Source: Nocardioides sp. SR21
GTDB lineage: Bacteria > Actinomycetota > Actinomycetes > Propionibacteriales > Nocardioidaceae
Length of the DNA: 64,000 nt
NCBI RefSeq assembly: GCF_022761125.1
Contig: NZ_JAKWJR010000005.1
Coordinates: 334,889 to 398,888 of the forward strand
Reading direction: 5' to 3'
Shown here: positions 24,485-34,436 of the stretch, in pieces
Layout: each line of letters starts with the position of its first letter
Position numbering within the stretch: position 1 is the stretch's first letter
Program-made: the position numbers and the translations under genes
The notes under the pieces: generated by a model
The model's database searches: none
The model's input: the letters and a program-made list of their open reading frames with translations, nothing else
What the model was told of the DNA's origin: nothing

Positions 24485-25648
24485 ATGAGCACGTTCAGCG
24501 AGATCGCCCCGCTGCTGGAGGGCCAGGCCATCGAGGTCCCCTCGTGGGCCTACGGCAACTCCGGCACCCGGTTCAAGGTCTTCGGTACGCCGGGAACCCC
24601 GCGCACCGTGGAGGAGAAGGTCGCCGACGCCGCGACCGTGCACCGCTTCACCGGGCTCGCGCCGTCGGTGGCCCTGCACATCCCGTGGGACCTGGTCGAC
24701 GACTACGCCGCGCTGCGCCGCTACGCCGAGGACCTCGGCATCCGGCTGGGCACCATCAACTCCAACACGTTCCAGGACGACGACTTCAAGCTCGGCGCCC
24801 TGACGCACACCGACAAGACGATCCGCCAGAAGGCGATCGACCACCACTTCGAGTGCATCGAGGTCATGAACGCGACCGGCTCGCGTGACCTGAAGATCTG
24901 GCTGGCCGAGGGCACCAACTACCCGGGCCAGGGCGACATCCGCGGCCGGCAGGACCGCCTCGCGGAGAGCCTGCGCACGATCTACGACCGGCTGTCGGAC
25001 GAGCAGCGGCTGGTGCTCGAGTACAAGTTCTTCGAGCCGGCGTTCTACCACACCGACGTCCCGGACTGGGGCACGTCGTACGCCCACGTGGCCGCCCTCG
25101 GCGAGCGCGCGATGGTCTGCCTCGACACCGGCCACCATGCCCCGGGCACGAACATCGAGTTCATCGTCGCCCAGCTGATCCGGCTCGGGAAGCTCGGCTC
25201 GTTCGACTTCAACAGCCGCTTCTACGCCGACGACGACCTCATCGTCGGGTCGGCAGACCCGTACCAGCTCTTCCGGATCATGTTCGAGTGCATCCGGGGC
25301 GGCGCGTTCGGTCCCGACAGCGACGTGGCCTACATGCTCGACCAGTGCCACAACATCGAGAAGAAGATCCCCGGCCAGATCCGGTCGGTCCTCAACGTGC
25401 AGGAGATGACGGCGCGCGCGCTGCTCGTCGACCGTGACGCGCTGACCGGGGCCCAGGAGAGCGGCGACGTGCTGCTCGCCAACGAGATCTTCATGGACGC
25501 CTTCTACACCGACGTACGAGCCGACCTCGCCGCCTGGCGCGAGGGCCGGGGCCTGCCCGCGAACCCGATGCGGGCCTACCTCGAGAGCGGCTACCAGGAG
25601 CAGATCGAGGCGGACCGCGTGGGCGGTACGCAGGCAGGATGGAACTGA
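24485..25648 (+). CDS. rhaI: L-rhamnose isomerase
   Basis: 387 residues. The TIM barrel resembles Pseudomonas stutzeri-type L-rhamnose isomerases (RhaI) rather than E. coli RhaA: SWAYGNSGTRFKVF at the N-terminus, VALHIPWD, LEYKFFEPAFYHTDVPDWG with a metal-ligand Glu, and CLDTGHHAPGTNIEFIVAQ with Asp and His ligands. It converts L-rhamnose to L-rhamnulose with a divalent metal. It lies between rhaM and rhaD in close spacing. Confidence 0.92.
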   Translation: MSTFSEIAPLLEGQAIEVPSWAYGNSGTRFKVFGTPGTPRTVEEKVADAATVHRFTGLAPSVALHIPWDLVDDYAALRRYAEDLGIRLGTINSNTFQDDDFKLGALTHTDKTIRQKAIDHHFECIEVMNATGSRDLKIWLAEGTNYPGQGDIRGRQDRLAESLRTIYDRLSDEQRLVLEYKFFEPAFYHTDVPDWGTSYAHVAALGERAMVCLDTGHHAPGTNIEFIVAQLIRLGKLGSFDFNSRFYADDDLIVGSADPYQLFRIMFECIRGGAFGPDSDVAYMLDQCHNIEKKIPGQIRSVLNVQEMTARALLVDRDALTGAQESGDVLLANEIFMDAFYTDVRADLAAWREGRGLPANPMRAYLESGYQEQIEADRVGGTQAGWN

Positions 25649-25652
25649 ACCG

Positions 25653-27698
25653 ATGAGCACGCCCGCCAAGAACGCAGCTCAGGAGCTGATCGCCCGGTCG
25701 AACCGGCTGGGCGCGGACCCGAAGAACACCAACTACGCCGGGGGCAACACCTCCGCGAAGGGCACCGAGACCGACCCGGTCACCGGTGAGCCGGTCGAGC
25801 TCGTCTGGGTCAAGGGCTCCGGGGGCGACCTCGGCACCCTGCAGGAGTCCGGCCTGGCCGTGCTCCGCCTGGACCGGATGCGCGCGCTGGTCGACGTCTA
25901 CCCGGGCATCGACCGCGAGGACGAGATGGTCGCGGCGTTCGACTACTGCCTGCACGGCAAGGGCGGTGCCGCGCCGTCGATCGACACCGCGATGCACGGC
26001 CTCGTCGACTCGGCCCACGTCGACCACCTGCACCCCGACAGCGGCATCGCGATCGCGACGGCCGCCGACGGTGAGGCGCTGACCCAGAAGATCTTCGGCG
26101 ACAAGGTCGTGTGGGTGCCGTGGCGCCGCCCCGGCTTCCAGCTCGGCCTCGACATCGCGGCGATCAAGGAGCAGAACCCGAAGGCGATCGGCTGCATCCT
26201 CGGTGGCCACGGCATCACCGCCTGGGGCGACACCAGCGAGAAGTGCGAGAAGAACTCGCTCTGGATCATCCGCACCGCCGAGAAGTACATCAAGGCGAAC
26301 TCCAAGAAGGACCCGTTCGGCCCGCGCGTGAAGAAGTTCGAGCCGCTGAGTCCCGCCAAGCGCCGCGCCCGCGCCGCCGAGCTGGCCCCCACCCTGCGCG
26401 GCGTGGCGTCACAGGACCGTCCGATGGTCGGCCACTTCACCGACGACAAGGTCGTGCTCGACTTCCTCGCCAGCCGCAACCACCAGCGCCTGGCCGAGCT
26501 CGGCACGTCGTGCCCGGACCACTTCCTGCGCACCAAGGTGAAGCCGATGGTCGTCGACCTCCCGGCCGACACCCCGCTGGAGAAGGTCAAGGCCCGCGTC
26601 GCCGAGCTGCACGAGGCCTACCGCGCCGACTACGCCGGCTACTACGACCGCAACAAGGTGAAGGGCTCGCCCGCCATGCGCGGCGCCGACCCGCTGATCA
26701 TCCTGGTGCCCGGCGTGGGCATGTTCTCGTACGGCGCGAACAAGCAGACCGCCCGCGTGGCCGGCGAGTTCTACGTCAACGCGATCAACGTGATGCGCGG
26801 TGCCGAGGGGCTCTCGACGTACGCCCCGATCGACGAGGCGGAGAAGTTCCGCATCGAGTACTGGGCGCTCGAGGAGGCCAAGCTCCAACGGATGCCGAAG
26901 CCGAAGCCGCTCGCCACCCGCGTCGCGCTGGTCACCGGTGCCGCGTCGGGCATCGGCCTCGCGACCGCGCAGAAGCTCGCGGCCGAGGGCGCCTGCGTCG
27001 TGATCGCCGACCTGTCGCTCGAGAAGGCGCAGTCCGCCGCGGCCGAGATCGGCTCCGCGGACGTCGCCGTCGGGGTGCAGGTGGACGTCTCCGACGCCGC
27101 CGCCGTGCAGGCGATGGTCGACGAGACCGTGCTCGCGTTCGGTGGCGTCGACCTCGTGGTCAACAACGCCGGCCTGTCGCTGTCGCGCTCGCTGCTCGAC
27201 ACCACGGAGCGGGACTGGGACCTCCAGCACGACGTGATGGCCAAGGGCTCGTTCCTCGTCGCCCAGGCGGCGGCGCGCGCGATGATCGACCAGCGGATGG
27301 GCGGCGACATCGTCTACATCTCGTCGAAGAACTCGATCTTCGCCGGCCCGAACAACGTCGCGTACGGCGCCGCGAAGGCCGACCAGGCGCACCAGGTCCG
27401 GCTGCTCGCGGCCGAGCTCGGTGAGCACGGCATCAAGGTCAACGGCGTGAACCCCGACGGCGTCGTCCAGGGCTCGGGGATCTTCTCCAGCGGCTGGGGC
27501 GCCAACCGGGCCGCGGTGTACGGCGTGAAGGAGAAGGACCTCGGCAAGTTCTACGCGCAGCGCACGATCCTCAAGCGCGAGGTGCTGCCGGAGAACATCG
27601 CGAACGCCGTCTTCGTCCTCTGCTCGGCCGAGCTCAGCCACACCACCGGTCTGCACATCCCCGTCGACGCCGGTGTTGCGGCGGCCTTCCTGCGATGA
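25653..27698 (+). CDS. rhaD: Bifunctional rhamnulose-1-phosphate aldolase / short-chain (lactaldehyde) dehydrogenase
   Basis: 681 residues. The N-terminal 420 residues form a class II aldolase/adducin-type domain (NYAGGNTSAKG, WVKGSGGDLGTL, VDHLHPDSGIA with zinc His residues). The C-terminal 260 residues are a short-chain dehydrogenase: TGAASGIGLATAQ, NNAGLSLS, the catalytic Ser in YISSKNS, and YGAAK. The family splits rhamnulose-1-phosphate into DHAP and L-lactaldehyde and oxidises the aldehyde to L-lactate (known of RhaEW-type fusions; here by similarity). A linked FMN lactate dehydrogenase fits that product. The stop is followed by a tandem repeat before the kinase gene. Confidence 0.92.
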   Translation: MSTPAKNAAQELIARSNRLGADPKNTNYAGGNTSAKGTETDPVTGEPVELVWVKGSGGDLGTLQESGLAVLRLDRMRALVDVYPGIDREDEMVAAFDYCLHGKGGAAPSIDTAMHGLVDSAHVDHLHPDSGIAIATAADGEALTQKIFGDKVVWVPWRRPGFQLGLDIAAIKEQNPKAIGCILGGHGITAWGDTSEKCEKNSLWIIRTAEKYIKANSKKDPFGPRVKKFEPLSPAKRRARAAELAPTLRGVASQDRPMVGHFTDDKVVLDFLASRNHQRLAELGTSCPDHFLRTKVKPMVVDLPADTPLEKVKARVAELHEAYRADYAGYYDRNKVKGSPAMRGADPLIILVPGVGMFSYGANKQTARVAGEFYVNAINVMRGAEGLSTYAPIDEAEKFRIEYWALEEAKLQRMPKPKPLATRVALVTGAASGIGLATAQKLAAEGACVVIADLSLEKAQSAAAEIGSADVAVGVQVDVSDAAAVQAMVDETVLAFGGVDLVVNNAGLSLSRSLLDTTERDWDLQHDVMAKGSFLVAQAAARAMIDQRMGGDIVYISSKNSIFAGPNNVAYGAAKADQAHQVRLLAAELGEHGIKVNGVNPDGVVQGSGIFSSGWGANRAAVYGVKEKDLGKFYAQRTILKREVLPENIANAVFVLCSAELSHTTGLHIPVDAGVAAAFLR

Positions 27699-27706
27699 CG
27701 ATCCCG

Positions 27707-27944
27707 ACGTCGGTCGAGCTTGTCGAGACCTCCGCAGCCGACGCGCTGCCGTGCCTGCGGGGGTCTCGACGACGCTCGCCAGGGCTCGCTGCTCGACCTA
27801 CGGGTGGATGCGATGAGTGAGCCCCACGTTGGTCGAGCTTGTCGAGACCCCCGCAGCCGACGCGCTGCCCTGGCTGCGGGGATCTCGACGACGCTCGCCA
27901 GCGCTCGCTGCTCGACCTACGGGTGGATGCGATGAGTGAGCCGA
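27707..27944 (+). repeat. 119-base tandem duplication covering the rhaB start region
   Basis: Two copies, 27707-27825 and 27826-27944, match at a constant offset of 119 bases with a few substitutions. Each begins ACGT(C/T)GGTCGAGCTTGTCGAGACC, contains an inverted repeat with CGAGACC/GGGGTCTCG arms, and ends in GGTGGATGCGATGAGTGAGCC, which holds a start codon. The second copy's ATG (27932) is the kinase start; the first copy's ATG (27813) opens a 40-residue frame that stops at 27933-27935, overlapping the true start as ATGA. The core belongs to the REP-like family seen at 24.0 kb. Confidence 0.85.
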
Positions 27945-29407
27945 TCCGCGTCGCAGCGGTCGACCTCGGCGCGACCAGCGGCCGCGTCATGGCCTGCCGG
28001 GTCGGCGCGCGGACGCTGCACCTCGAGGAGCTGCACCGGTTCCCGAACGGCGCCGTGCCCGTGCAGGGCGGCCTGTTCTGGGACGTGCTCGGGATCCACC
28101 GCGAGCTGCTCGCCGGGGTCCGGGAGGTCGCCCGCACCGGGCCGCTCGACGGCATCGGCATCGACTCGTGGGCGATCGACTACGGCCTGCTCGACGCGCG
28201 CGGCGGACTCCTCGGCAACCCCCGCAGCCACCGGGACCCGCGCACCGAGGGAGTGCCGGCGCGGGTGCGGCGCACCGTCTCGGATGCGGAGCTGTACGAC
28301 GTCACCGGGCTGCAGCAGCTGCAGTTCAACACGATCTACCAGCTCGCGTCCGAGGCGTCGTTCGACGGCGTCGACCGGATGCTGCTGCTCCCGGACCTGC
28401 TGACCTACTGGCTGACCGGAGAGGTGGGTGCCGAGCGCACCAACGCCTCGACCACCGGTCTGTACGACGTTCGCGCGCGCGACTGGTCACTCGACCTGAC
28501 CAAGCGGCTCGGACTGCCCGGCGCGATCCTGCCGGCGCTGCGCGAACCCGGGTCTGTGGTGGGCCCGGTGCTGGCCGAGGTGGCGGAGTACGTCGGCGTC
28601 GCCGGCGTACCCGTCATCGCGGTCGGGTCCCACGACACGGCGTCCGCCGTGGTCGCGGTGCCGGCCGAGGAGGAGTCGTTCGCGTACATCTCCTCGGGCA
28701 CGTGGTCGCTGGTCGGGCTCGAGCTCGAGGCGCCGGTGCTGACCGAGGACGCGCGGCTCGCGAACTTCACCAACGAGGGCGGCGTCGACGGCACCGTCCG
28801 GTTCCTCAAGAACGTGATGGGGCTCTGGGTGCTGTCGGAGTCGCTGCGCACGTGGGCCGACAAGCGGCTGCGCGACGTGACGCTGCCCGGCCTGCTGGCT
28901 GGCGCGACCGAGGCCCCGCCGCTGCGCACGGTCATCGACATCGACGACCCGCGGCTGCTCGCTCCCGGTGACATGCCGGCGCGGATCCAGCAGCTCGCGC
29001 AGGAGGCCGGCGAGCCGATCCCGCGCACCCCGATCTCGATCACGCGGTGCATCGTGGACAGCCTGGTGCTCGCGTACCGGCGCAACGTCCGCACCGCCGC
29101 CTCGCTCGCGGGGCGGGGCGTCGACGTCGTGCACCTGGTGGGCGGCGGCTCGCAGAACGCGCTGCTCTGCCAGCTCACGGCCGACGCCCTCGGCGTCCCC
29201 GTGCTCGCCGGGCCGGCCGAGGCGGCCGCGCTCGGCAACGGACTCGTGCAGGCCCGCGCCCTCGGGGCGGGCCTGCACGACCTCGCCGCCATGCGCGCGC
29301 TGATCCGGCGTACTCACGACGTACGCCGCTACGAGCCCCGACCGGGGCTCGACTGGGACGCGGCGGAGTCGCGCCTGAACGCCAGAGATGATGGAGTCGG
29401 ACGATGA
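27932..29407 (+). CDS. rhaB: Rhamnulokinase (FGGY family)
   Basis: 491 residues. The N-terminal [14 protein letters not shown] phosphate loop, [15 protein letters not shown], the SHDTASAVV and [13 protein letters not shown] segments and [21 protein letters not shown] mark a FGGY sugar kinase of the rhamnulokinase branch. It phosphorylates L-rhamnulose at C1 before the aldolase step. The start lies in the second copy of a 119-base tandem duplication, and translation may be coupled to a short upstream frame. Its stop overlaps the next ATG (ATGA). Confidence 0.93.
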   Translation: MSEPIRVAAVDLGATSGRVMACRVGARTLHLEELHRFPNGAVPVQGGLFWDVLGIHRELLAGVREVARTGPLDGIGIDSWAIDYGLLDARGGLLGNPRSHRDPRTEGVPARVRRTVSDAELYDVTGLQQLQFNTIYQLASEASFDGVDRMLLLPDLLTYWLTGEVGAERTNASTTGLYDVRARDWSLDLTKRLGLPGAILPALREPGSVVGPVLAEVAEYVGVAGVPVIAVGSHDTASAVVAVPAEEESFAYISSGTWSLVGLELEAPVLTEDARLANFTNEGGVDGTVRFLKNVMGLWVLSESLRTWADKRLRDVTLPGLLAGATEAPPLRTVIDIDDPRLLAPGDMPARIQQLAQEAGEPIPRTPISITRCIVDSLVLAYRRNVRTAASLAGRGVDVVHLVGGGSQNALLCQLTADALGVPVLAGPAEAAALGNGLVQARALGAGLHDLAAMRALIRRTHDVRRYEPRPGLDWDAAESRLNARDDGVGR

Positions 29408-30636
29408 AGCGGCAAGCGCCCAAGCCCCGTGACCTGCGGCCTCTGCTGAAGTTCAAGAAGCCGACGATGTCGGCGCGCAAGCGGCGACTCGACGCGGCGC
29501 TCACCGTCGACGACCTGCGGGCCATCGCGAAGCGGCGTACGCCCAAGGCCGCCTTCGACTACACCGACGGCGCCGCCGACGGTGAGGTGTCGTTGGGCCG
29601 GGCGCGCGAGGCGTTCGGCGACGTGCAGTTCAACCCCGCGATCCTGCGCGACGTGTCGAAGGTGGACACGTCGCGGGTGGTGCTCGGCGAGTCGGTGGCG
29701 TGGCCGTTCGGCATCGCGCCCACGGGCTTCACCCGGATGATGCACGCCGAGGGCGAGATCGCCGGCGCGCAGGCCGCGAAGGCGGCCGGGATCCCGTTCT
29801 CGCTGTCCACGATGGGCACCACCTCGATCGAGGACGTCGCGGCCGCGGCGCCGGGCGGGCGGCACTGGTTCCAGCTGTACATGTGGAAGGACCGCGACCG
29901 GTCGATGGCGCTGGTCGACCGCGCCGCGAAGGCCGGGTACGACACGCTGCTGGTGACCGTCGACGTGCCGGTCGCGGGAGCGCGGCTGCGCGACGTGCGC
30001 AACGGCATGACGATCCCGCCCACCCTGACCCCGAAGACCGTCGTGAACGCGATCCCGCGGCCGGAGTGGTGGTGGAACTTCCTCACCACCGAGCCGCTGG
30101 CCTTCGCCTCGCTCGACGCGTGGTCCGGGACCGTCGCGGACCTGCTCGACACGATGTTCGACCCGACGGTGACGTACGCCGACCTCGCCTGGATCAAGGA
30201 GCAGTGGCCCGGCAAGGTCGTCGTGAAGGGCGTGCAGACCGTCGACGACGCCCGCCGGCTCGCCGACGCGGGCGTGGACGCCGTGCTGCTGTCGAACCAC
30301 GGCGGCCGGCAGCTCGACCGCGCCCCCGTGCCGTTCCACCTGCTGCCGCAGGTCGTGCAGGCGGTCGGGAAGGACGTCGAGGTGCACCTGGACACCGGGA
30401 TCATGTCGGGCCAGGACATCGTGGCCGCGGTCGCGCACGGCGCGGCGTTCACGCTGGTCGGGCGCGCGTACCTCTACGGGCTGATGGCCGGCGGCCGCCC
30501 GGGCGTCGACCGGATGATCGAGATCCTCACCGGCCAGATCACCCGCACCATGCGGCTGCTGGGCGTCGCGTCGCTCGACGAGCTCAACCCCGAGCACGTC
30601 ACGCAGCTGGTGCGGATGGCGCCGCGTCCGCTGTAG
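29404..30636 (+). CDS. lldD: FMN-dependent L-lactate dehydrogenase (LldD2 type)
   Basis: 410 residues. Alpha-hydroxy-acid oxidase features are present: [33 protein letters not shown], the catalytic His and Arg in [12 protein letters not shown], and the C-terminal FMN loop [13 protein letters not shown]...[12 protein letters not shown]. The N-terminal 40-residue basic leader and the whole layout match mycobacterial LldD2, which oxidises L-lactate to pyruvate at the membrane with electrons to quinone. Coupled to rhaB by ATGA, it would finish rhamnose use by oxidising the L-lactate from the aldolase/dehydrogenase. Confidence 0.9.
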   Translation: MKRQAPKPRDLRPLLKFKKPTMSARKRRLDAALTVDDLRAIAKRRTPKAAFDYTDGAADGEVSLGRAREAFGDVQFNPAILRDVSKVDTSRVVLGESVAWPFGIAPTGFTRMMHAEGEIAGAQAAKAAGIPFSLSTMGTTSIEDVAAAAPGGRHWFQLYMWKDRDRSMALVDRAAKAGYDTLLVTVDVPVAGARLRDVRNGMTIPPTLTPKTVVNAIPRPEWWWNFLTTEPLAFASLDAWSGTVADLLDTMFDPTVTYADLAWIKEQWPGKVVVKGVQTVDDARRLADAGVDAVLLSNHGGRQLDRAPVPFHLLPQVVQAVGKDVEVHLDTGIMSGQDIVAAVAHGAAFTLVGRAYLYGLMAGGRPGVDRMIEILTGQITRTMRLLGVASLDELNPEHVTQLVRMAPRPL

Positions 30637-30655
30637 GGGCGGCTACGGTCGGCAC

Positions 30656-31081
30656 ATGACTGAGCCGGTGCCGTTCGAGGTCTACCAGGACGGCGTGTAC
30701 CTCCACGGGACCAAGGCCGACCTGAGGACGGGCGACCTGCTGGTGGCGGGTCGGGAGTCGAACTTCGAGGCCGGCCGGATGATGAACTACATCTACTTCA
30801 CCGCGACCCTGGACGCCGCGACGTGGGGCGCGGAGTTCGCCCTGGGGGAGGGGCGCGGGCGGATCTACCTCGTCGAGCCGACCGGTGAGTTCGAGGACGA
30901 CCCCAACGTCACGGACAAGAAGCTGCCCGGCAACCCGACCCGGTCGTTCCGCAGCCGCGAGCCGTTGCGGGTGGTCGGCGAGGTCGAGGACTGGGTCGGG
31001 CACGCGCCGGAGAAGATCCAGGCGATGCGCGACGGCCTCGATGCGCTGCGGCAGCGGGGCGAGGCCGTCATCTACGACTAG
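30656..31081 (+). CDS. arr: NAD(+)--rifampin ADP-ribosyltransferase
   Basis: 141 residues, normal length. Conserved positions include YLHGTKADL near the N-terminus with the NAD-binding His, NYIYFTATLDAATWGAEFA, and RIYLVEPTGEFEDDPNVTDKKLPGNPTRSFRSREPLRVVG. Arr enzymes transfer ADP-ribose from NAD to the C23 hydroxyl of rifamycins and cause resistance. It starts 20 bases after lldD, so it may be read from the rhamnose operon, though GGCTACGGT upstream could be a weak promoter. Arr-like proteins are common chromosomal genes in Actinobacteria. Confidence 0.93.
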   Translation: MTEPVPFEVYQDGVYLHGTKADLRTGDLLVAGRESNFEAGRMMNYIYFTATLDAATWGAEFALGEGRGRIYLVEPTGEFEDDPNVTDKKLPGNPTRSFRSREPLRVVGEVEDWVGHAPEKIQAMRDGLDALRQRGEAVIYD

Positions 31082-31090
31082 CCCCCGCGG

Positions 31091-32038
31091 TCAGCCCTGC
31101 GGCTCGTCCACGACCTGGTAGAGGTCGTCGTTCCAGGTGAAGTAGACGACCTTGTTGCCGTCCGGCCGGTCCTCGACGTAGGGGACCAAGGGGGAGCCGC
31201 CGGTGGTCAGGGTCGCGACGACCTCGGGGGTCCCGCCGATCGGCAGCCGCACCAGCTCACGGGTGCACGGGGATGGGCACCCCTGCTGCCACCGGAAGTA
31301 GTACATCGTCCCGTCCGAGCTCACCGCCGGGACCCACTGGCGCCACCCGTCCTCGTTGTAGAGCTCGACCGACTGCTTGGTCTCGATGTCGTAGAGGTTG
31401 AGGCTCGTCGTCCCGGTGTCGTCCAGGTATTCCCACAGGTAGGTCGCGTACCTGCCGTTGACCTGGCCGGCATAGGCGTCGTACCAGTCGCTCGACGCGG
31501 AGGCGAGCGTCCGGAGCTTGTGGGTGACCCGGTTGTAGAGGACGACCGTGTGGTACGGGTAGCCGAACTGCCCGCGGAGCTTGGTGCCGTTGTAGAGCAG
31601 CCACGGCCCGCTCACGCTCAGCGACCCGCGCACGCGGTAGTCGAGGCGGTGGTTCACCTTCTTCGGCAGTGCCGAGCGCTTCCCCGTTCCGAGGTCGAAG
31701 CGGTTGATCCGCGGATGGTTGTCGCGCAGCTGCTGGACGTAGAAGGCGCTGCGCCCGACGATGCCGCCGCTCAGGCCCTGGGTCCGGGGCGCGTTCACCT
31801 TGACCCGGGGTCCGGCTCCGCGCTGGACGTAGAAGTTCGAGCGCTCGGGCTCGCTCCCGGTGACTCGCGCCCAGCCGAACCACGCACCGTTCGTGGCGGG
31901 AGCGCGCTCGATGACCGCCGGATCGTCCTTGACCGGAACCGGATCCACCGGCGCGGCCCACCCGGCGGTCGCGACCGCGGCCGTCGCCACCAGGGTGAAC
32001 ACCGACAGGGCCCGGCCGACGCTGCGCGATGTCCTCAT
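31091..32038 (-). CDS. Secreted hypothetical protein, probable beta-propeller
   Basis: 315 residues from ATG at 32038. A cleavable signal is evident: basic start (MRTSRSVGR), hydrophobic core and an AGWAAP region. The rest consists of repeated strands rich in Trp, Tyr and Gly with blocks such as INRFDLGTGKRSALP, VVLYNRVTHKLRTLA and LNLYDIETKQSVELY, the rhythm expected for a TolB/WD-like propeller of about five blades. Two Cys near the end (CPSPC) may bind each other. Function unknown. It shares an 86-base divergent promoter region with the CocE-type hydrolase. Confidence 0.75.
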   Translation of the reverse strand: MRTSRSVGRALSVFTLVATAAVATAGWAAPVDPVPVKDDPAVIERAPATNGAWFGWARVTGSEPERSNFYVQRGAGPRVKVNAPRTQGLSGGIVGRSAFYVQQLRDNHPRINRFDLGTGKRSALPKKVNHRLDYRVRGSLSVSGPWLLYNGTKLRGQFGYPYHTVVLYNRVTHKLRTLASASSDWYDAYAGQVNGRYATYLWEYLDDTGTTSLNLYDIETKQSVELYNEDGWRQWVPAVSSDGTMYYFRWQQGCPSPCTRELVRLPIGGTPEVVATLTTGGSPLVPYVEDRPDGNKVVYFTWNDDLYQVVDEPQG

Positions 32039-32124
32039 GCACCAACCGTGCCCGACCAGCACGCCAGCAAACAACGCGCCTGGCCTGCACGTAACCCGCC
32101 GTTACAACTTCTCGTTGGTCCGGC

Positions 32125-33999
32125 ATGAGCCACCGGATCCTGACTCGTCTCGCCGCCGCGTTCGTCGCAGGTCTCCTCGTGAGCCCGCTCCCGGCGCTGG
32201 CCTCCTCAGGCCCCGCCCACGGGGCGGTGCCGCAGGCGCGGACGGGCTGGGAGCCGCGTCCGGCGACGTACCCGAACACGGTGAAGCAGACCGACCTCGC
32301 GATCCCGATGTCGGACGGCACGGTGCTCCGCGGCGACCTCGAGCTGCCCGCGGATGCCGACGGCCACGCGATCGACAAGCGCTTCCCGGTGATCGTCACG
32401 ATCACGGCGTACAACAAGTCGTCGGGCGGCCTGAGCGGCGGCCTGACCGGCGGCAACCCCAGCTACCTCGTGCAGCGCGGCTACGCGCAGCTCACCGTCG
32501 ACGCGCGTGGCACCGGCAGCTCCGAAGGCACCTGGGCGGCGTTCGACAAGCGTGAGGACCAGGACGCCGGCGAGATCGTCGAGTGGGCGCACTCGCGCCA
32601 GCGCCCGTGGAGCAACGGCCGGATCGGCATGAGCGGGCCGTCGTACCTCGGGATCAGCCAGATCTTCGCGGCCGGCGCCCGGCCGGCGGGGCTGAGGGCG
32701 ATCTTCCCGCAGGTCCCGGCGTACGACGTCTACCGCGACGTGGTCGCGTCCGGCGGCGCGATCGACGTCGGCTTCATCCCGCTCTGGCTCGGGCTGGTCA
32801 CCGGCACCGGGATCATCCCGCCGGCCGTGACCGCCACCGACCCGGAGTCCGGCTTCGGCGCGCTGCTCGACCACCTGACCGCGGCGGCGACGTTCACGGT
32901 CCCGCTGATGCTCGAGGCGGTGACCGGCGGGGATGCGGCCTACGACGGCGAGTTCTACCGCGACCGCTCCCCGGAGCGGGTGATCAACCGGGTGCAGGTG
33001 CCGACGTTCCTGGTGGGCGGGGAGTTCGACATCTTCCAGCGCGGTACGCCGCTGCTGTTCGAGAACCTCCAGAGCCGCGGCGTTCCGGTGAAGATGATCA
33101 TCGGCCCGTGGAACCACCTCGAGGGGTCCTCGGCCGCCGACATTGACCAGGCGGGCTACGGCAGCCTCGGCGAGCTCCAGCTGCGGTGGTTCGACCGCTA
33201 CGTGCGCGGCGTGCCCGACCCGACGCTGGACGCCGACATCGCGCCGCTCACGTACTACGAGCAGGGCAGCGGCGACTGGACCCAGGCGAAGCGCTGGATG
33301 GGCGACCAGCACGCCGAGCAGTTCCGGCTCACCGGCTCGGCGGCCGCGGGCGGCGGGATCGGCCTGCTGACGCGGGGCAGGACCGTCGACGGTCGCGCGT
33401 ACGTCCCGCCGGTCCCGGTCTCCGGGCTGTGCACCCGGTCCGCCAGCCAGTGGACCGCCGGCGTGCCGCAGGCGCTGCTCGCCGACCTGCCGTGCTGGAC
33501 CGACAACGGGCCCAACGACAAGACCGGGGTGGTCTTCCAGACCGATCCCCTGACCGAGCCGCTGCGACTGCGCGGGCCGATCAACGCCCGGCTCTACACC
33601 TCCTCGCCCAGCGGCGACGGCATGCTCTCGGTGTCGGTGTCCGACGTCGCACCCGATGGCACCGTCACCCGGCTCACCGGCGGCTGGCAGGTGATCTCGC
33701 ACCGCGCGCTCGACAAGGGCCGCACCCGGTTCCTCGACGGCAAGATCGTGCAGCCGTACCACCCGTTCACGCGGGCGGCGAAGAAGCCGCTCGGCGCCGG
33801 GGAGATCGCCCCGATCGACGTCGAGGTCTTCCCGACCGCGGCCCGGATCGCGCCGGGGCACCGGCTCCGTGTCGCGATCCAGGCGTTCGACGTCCCGCAC
33901 CTGCTGCCGAACGCCACCGACCTGCCGCGCGCGCTGACGGTGCTCAAGATCTTCACCGGCCCCGACCACCCGTCGGTGCTGACGGTCCCGGCGCTCTAG
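32125..33999 (+). CDS. Secreted CocE/NonD family hydrolase (X-Pro dipeptidyl-peptidase S15 family)
   Basis: 624 residues. A signal peptide (ILTRLAAAFVAGLLVSPLPALAS) directs export. The alpha/beta hydrolase domain has the nucleophile Ser in MSGPSYLG, the Asp probably in VGGEFDIF and the His in GPWNHLEG; the C-terminal third is the jelly-roll of the S15/CocE family (LTRLTGGWQVISHRAL...). Such enzymes cleave esters, amides or X-Pro peptides; substrate not predictable. The stop overlaps the convergent marR stop by three bases. Confidence 0.88.
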   Translation: MSHRILTRLAAAFVAGLLVSPLPALASSGPAHGAVPQARTGWEPRPATYPNTVKQTDLAIPMSDGTVLRGDLELPADADGHAIDKRFPVIVTITAYNKSSGGLSGGLTGGNPSYLVQRGYAQLTVDARGTGSSEGTWAAFDKREDQDAGEIVEWAHSRQRPWSNGRIGMSGPSYLGISQIFAAGARPAGLRAIFPQVPAYDVYRDVVASGGAIDVGFIPLWLGLVTGTGIIPPAVTATDPESGFGALLDHLTAAATFTVPLMLEAVTGGDAAYDGEFYRDRSPERVINRVQVPTFLVGGEFDIFQRGTPLLFENLQSRGVPVKMIIGPWNHLEGSSAADIDQAGYGSLGELQLRWFDRYVRGVPDPTLDADIAPLTYYEQGSGDWTQAKRWMGDQHAEQFRLTGSAAAGGGIGLLTRGRTVDGRAYVPPVPVSGLCTRSASQWTAGVPQALLADLPCWTDNGPNDKTGVVFQTDPLTEPLRLRGPINARLYTSSPSGDGMLSVSVSDVAPDGTVTRLTGGWQVISHRALDKGRTRFLDGKIVQPYHPFTRAAKKPLGAGEIAPIDVEVFPTAARIAPGHRLRVAIQAFDVPHLLPNATDLPRALTVLKIFTGPDHPSVLTVPAL

Positions 34000-34415
34000 A
34001 CGAGCCGGCCGAGCAGCTCCTGCAGGCGCCGGCGGTCGCGGGCGGGCAGTGCCTGCACCAGGTGCCGGCGTACGGCGTCGGCGTGGACGGGCCGTGCCCG
34101 GACGGTGGCGGCGCGGCCCATGGTCGTCAGGCGTACCTCCGCGCCTCCCGGCACCTCCGAGCGGGCCACCAGGCCGCGCTCGGCCATCCGGCGCAGGTGA
34201 TGTGACAACCGGCTGCGGTGCCAGCCGGTGAGCGCGCAGAGCTCGCTCTGGCGGAGCACGCCACCGTCGGCATCATGTAGACGTGTCAACACCGTGAAGT
34301 CCGGATCGGAGAGGCCGGTCGCCTCGGTGACCTCCGCGCTGACCTGCGACAACGCTTCCGAGGCGGCCTGCCAGGCGTCCCAGAGGGCCCGCTCGTCGTC
34401 GGTCAGCTGCTGCAC
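33996..34415 (-). CDS. MarR family transcriptional regulator
   Basis: 139 residues. The winged helix is clear: LRQSELCALTGWHRSRLSHHLRRMAERGLVARSEVPGGAEVRLTTMGRA. MarR dimers bind short palindromes and are released by phenolic or oxidising ligands. Two near-identical palindromes occur in the divergent spacer to the next gene, so it likely controls itself and that gene. Confidence 0.92.
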   Translation of the reverse strand: MQQLTDDERALWDAWQAASEALSQVSAEVTEATGLSDPDFTVLTRLHDADGGVLRQSELCALTGWHRSRLSHHLRRMAERGLVARSEVPGGAEVRLTTMGRAATVRARPVHADAVRRHLVQALPARDRRRLQELLGRLV

Positions 34416-34436
34416 GGGCCCATCCTAGGGCGCCTC

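Noticed and set aside
30656..31081. Rifampin resistance gene as recently acquired cassette
   Set aside because: Base composition and codon use match the neighbours and no mobile element is near; arr homologs are native in many Actinobacteria.
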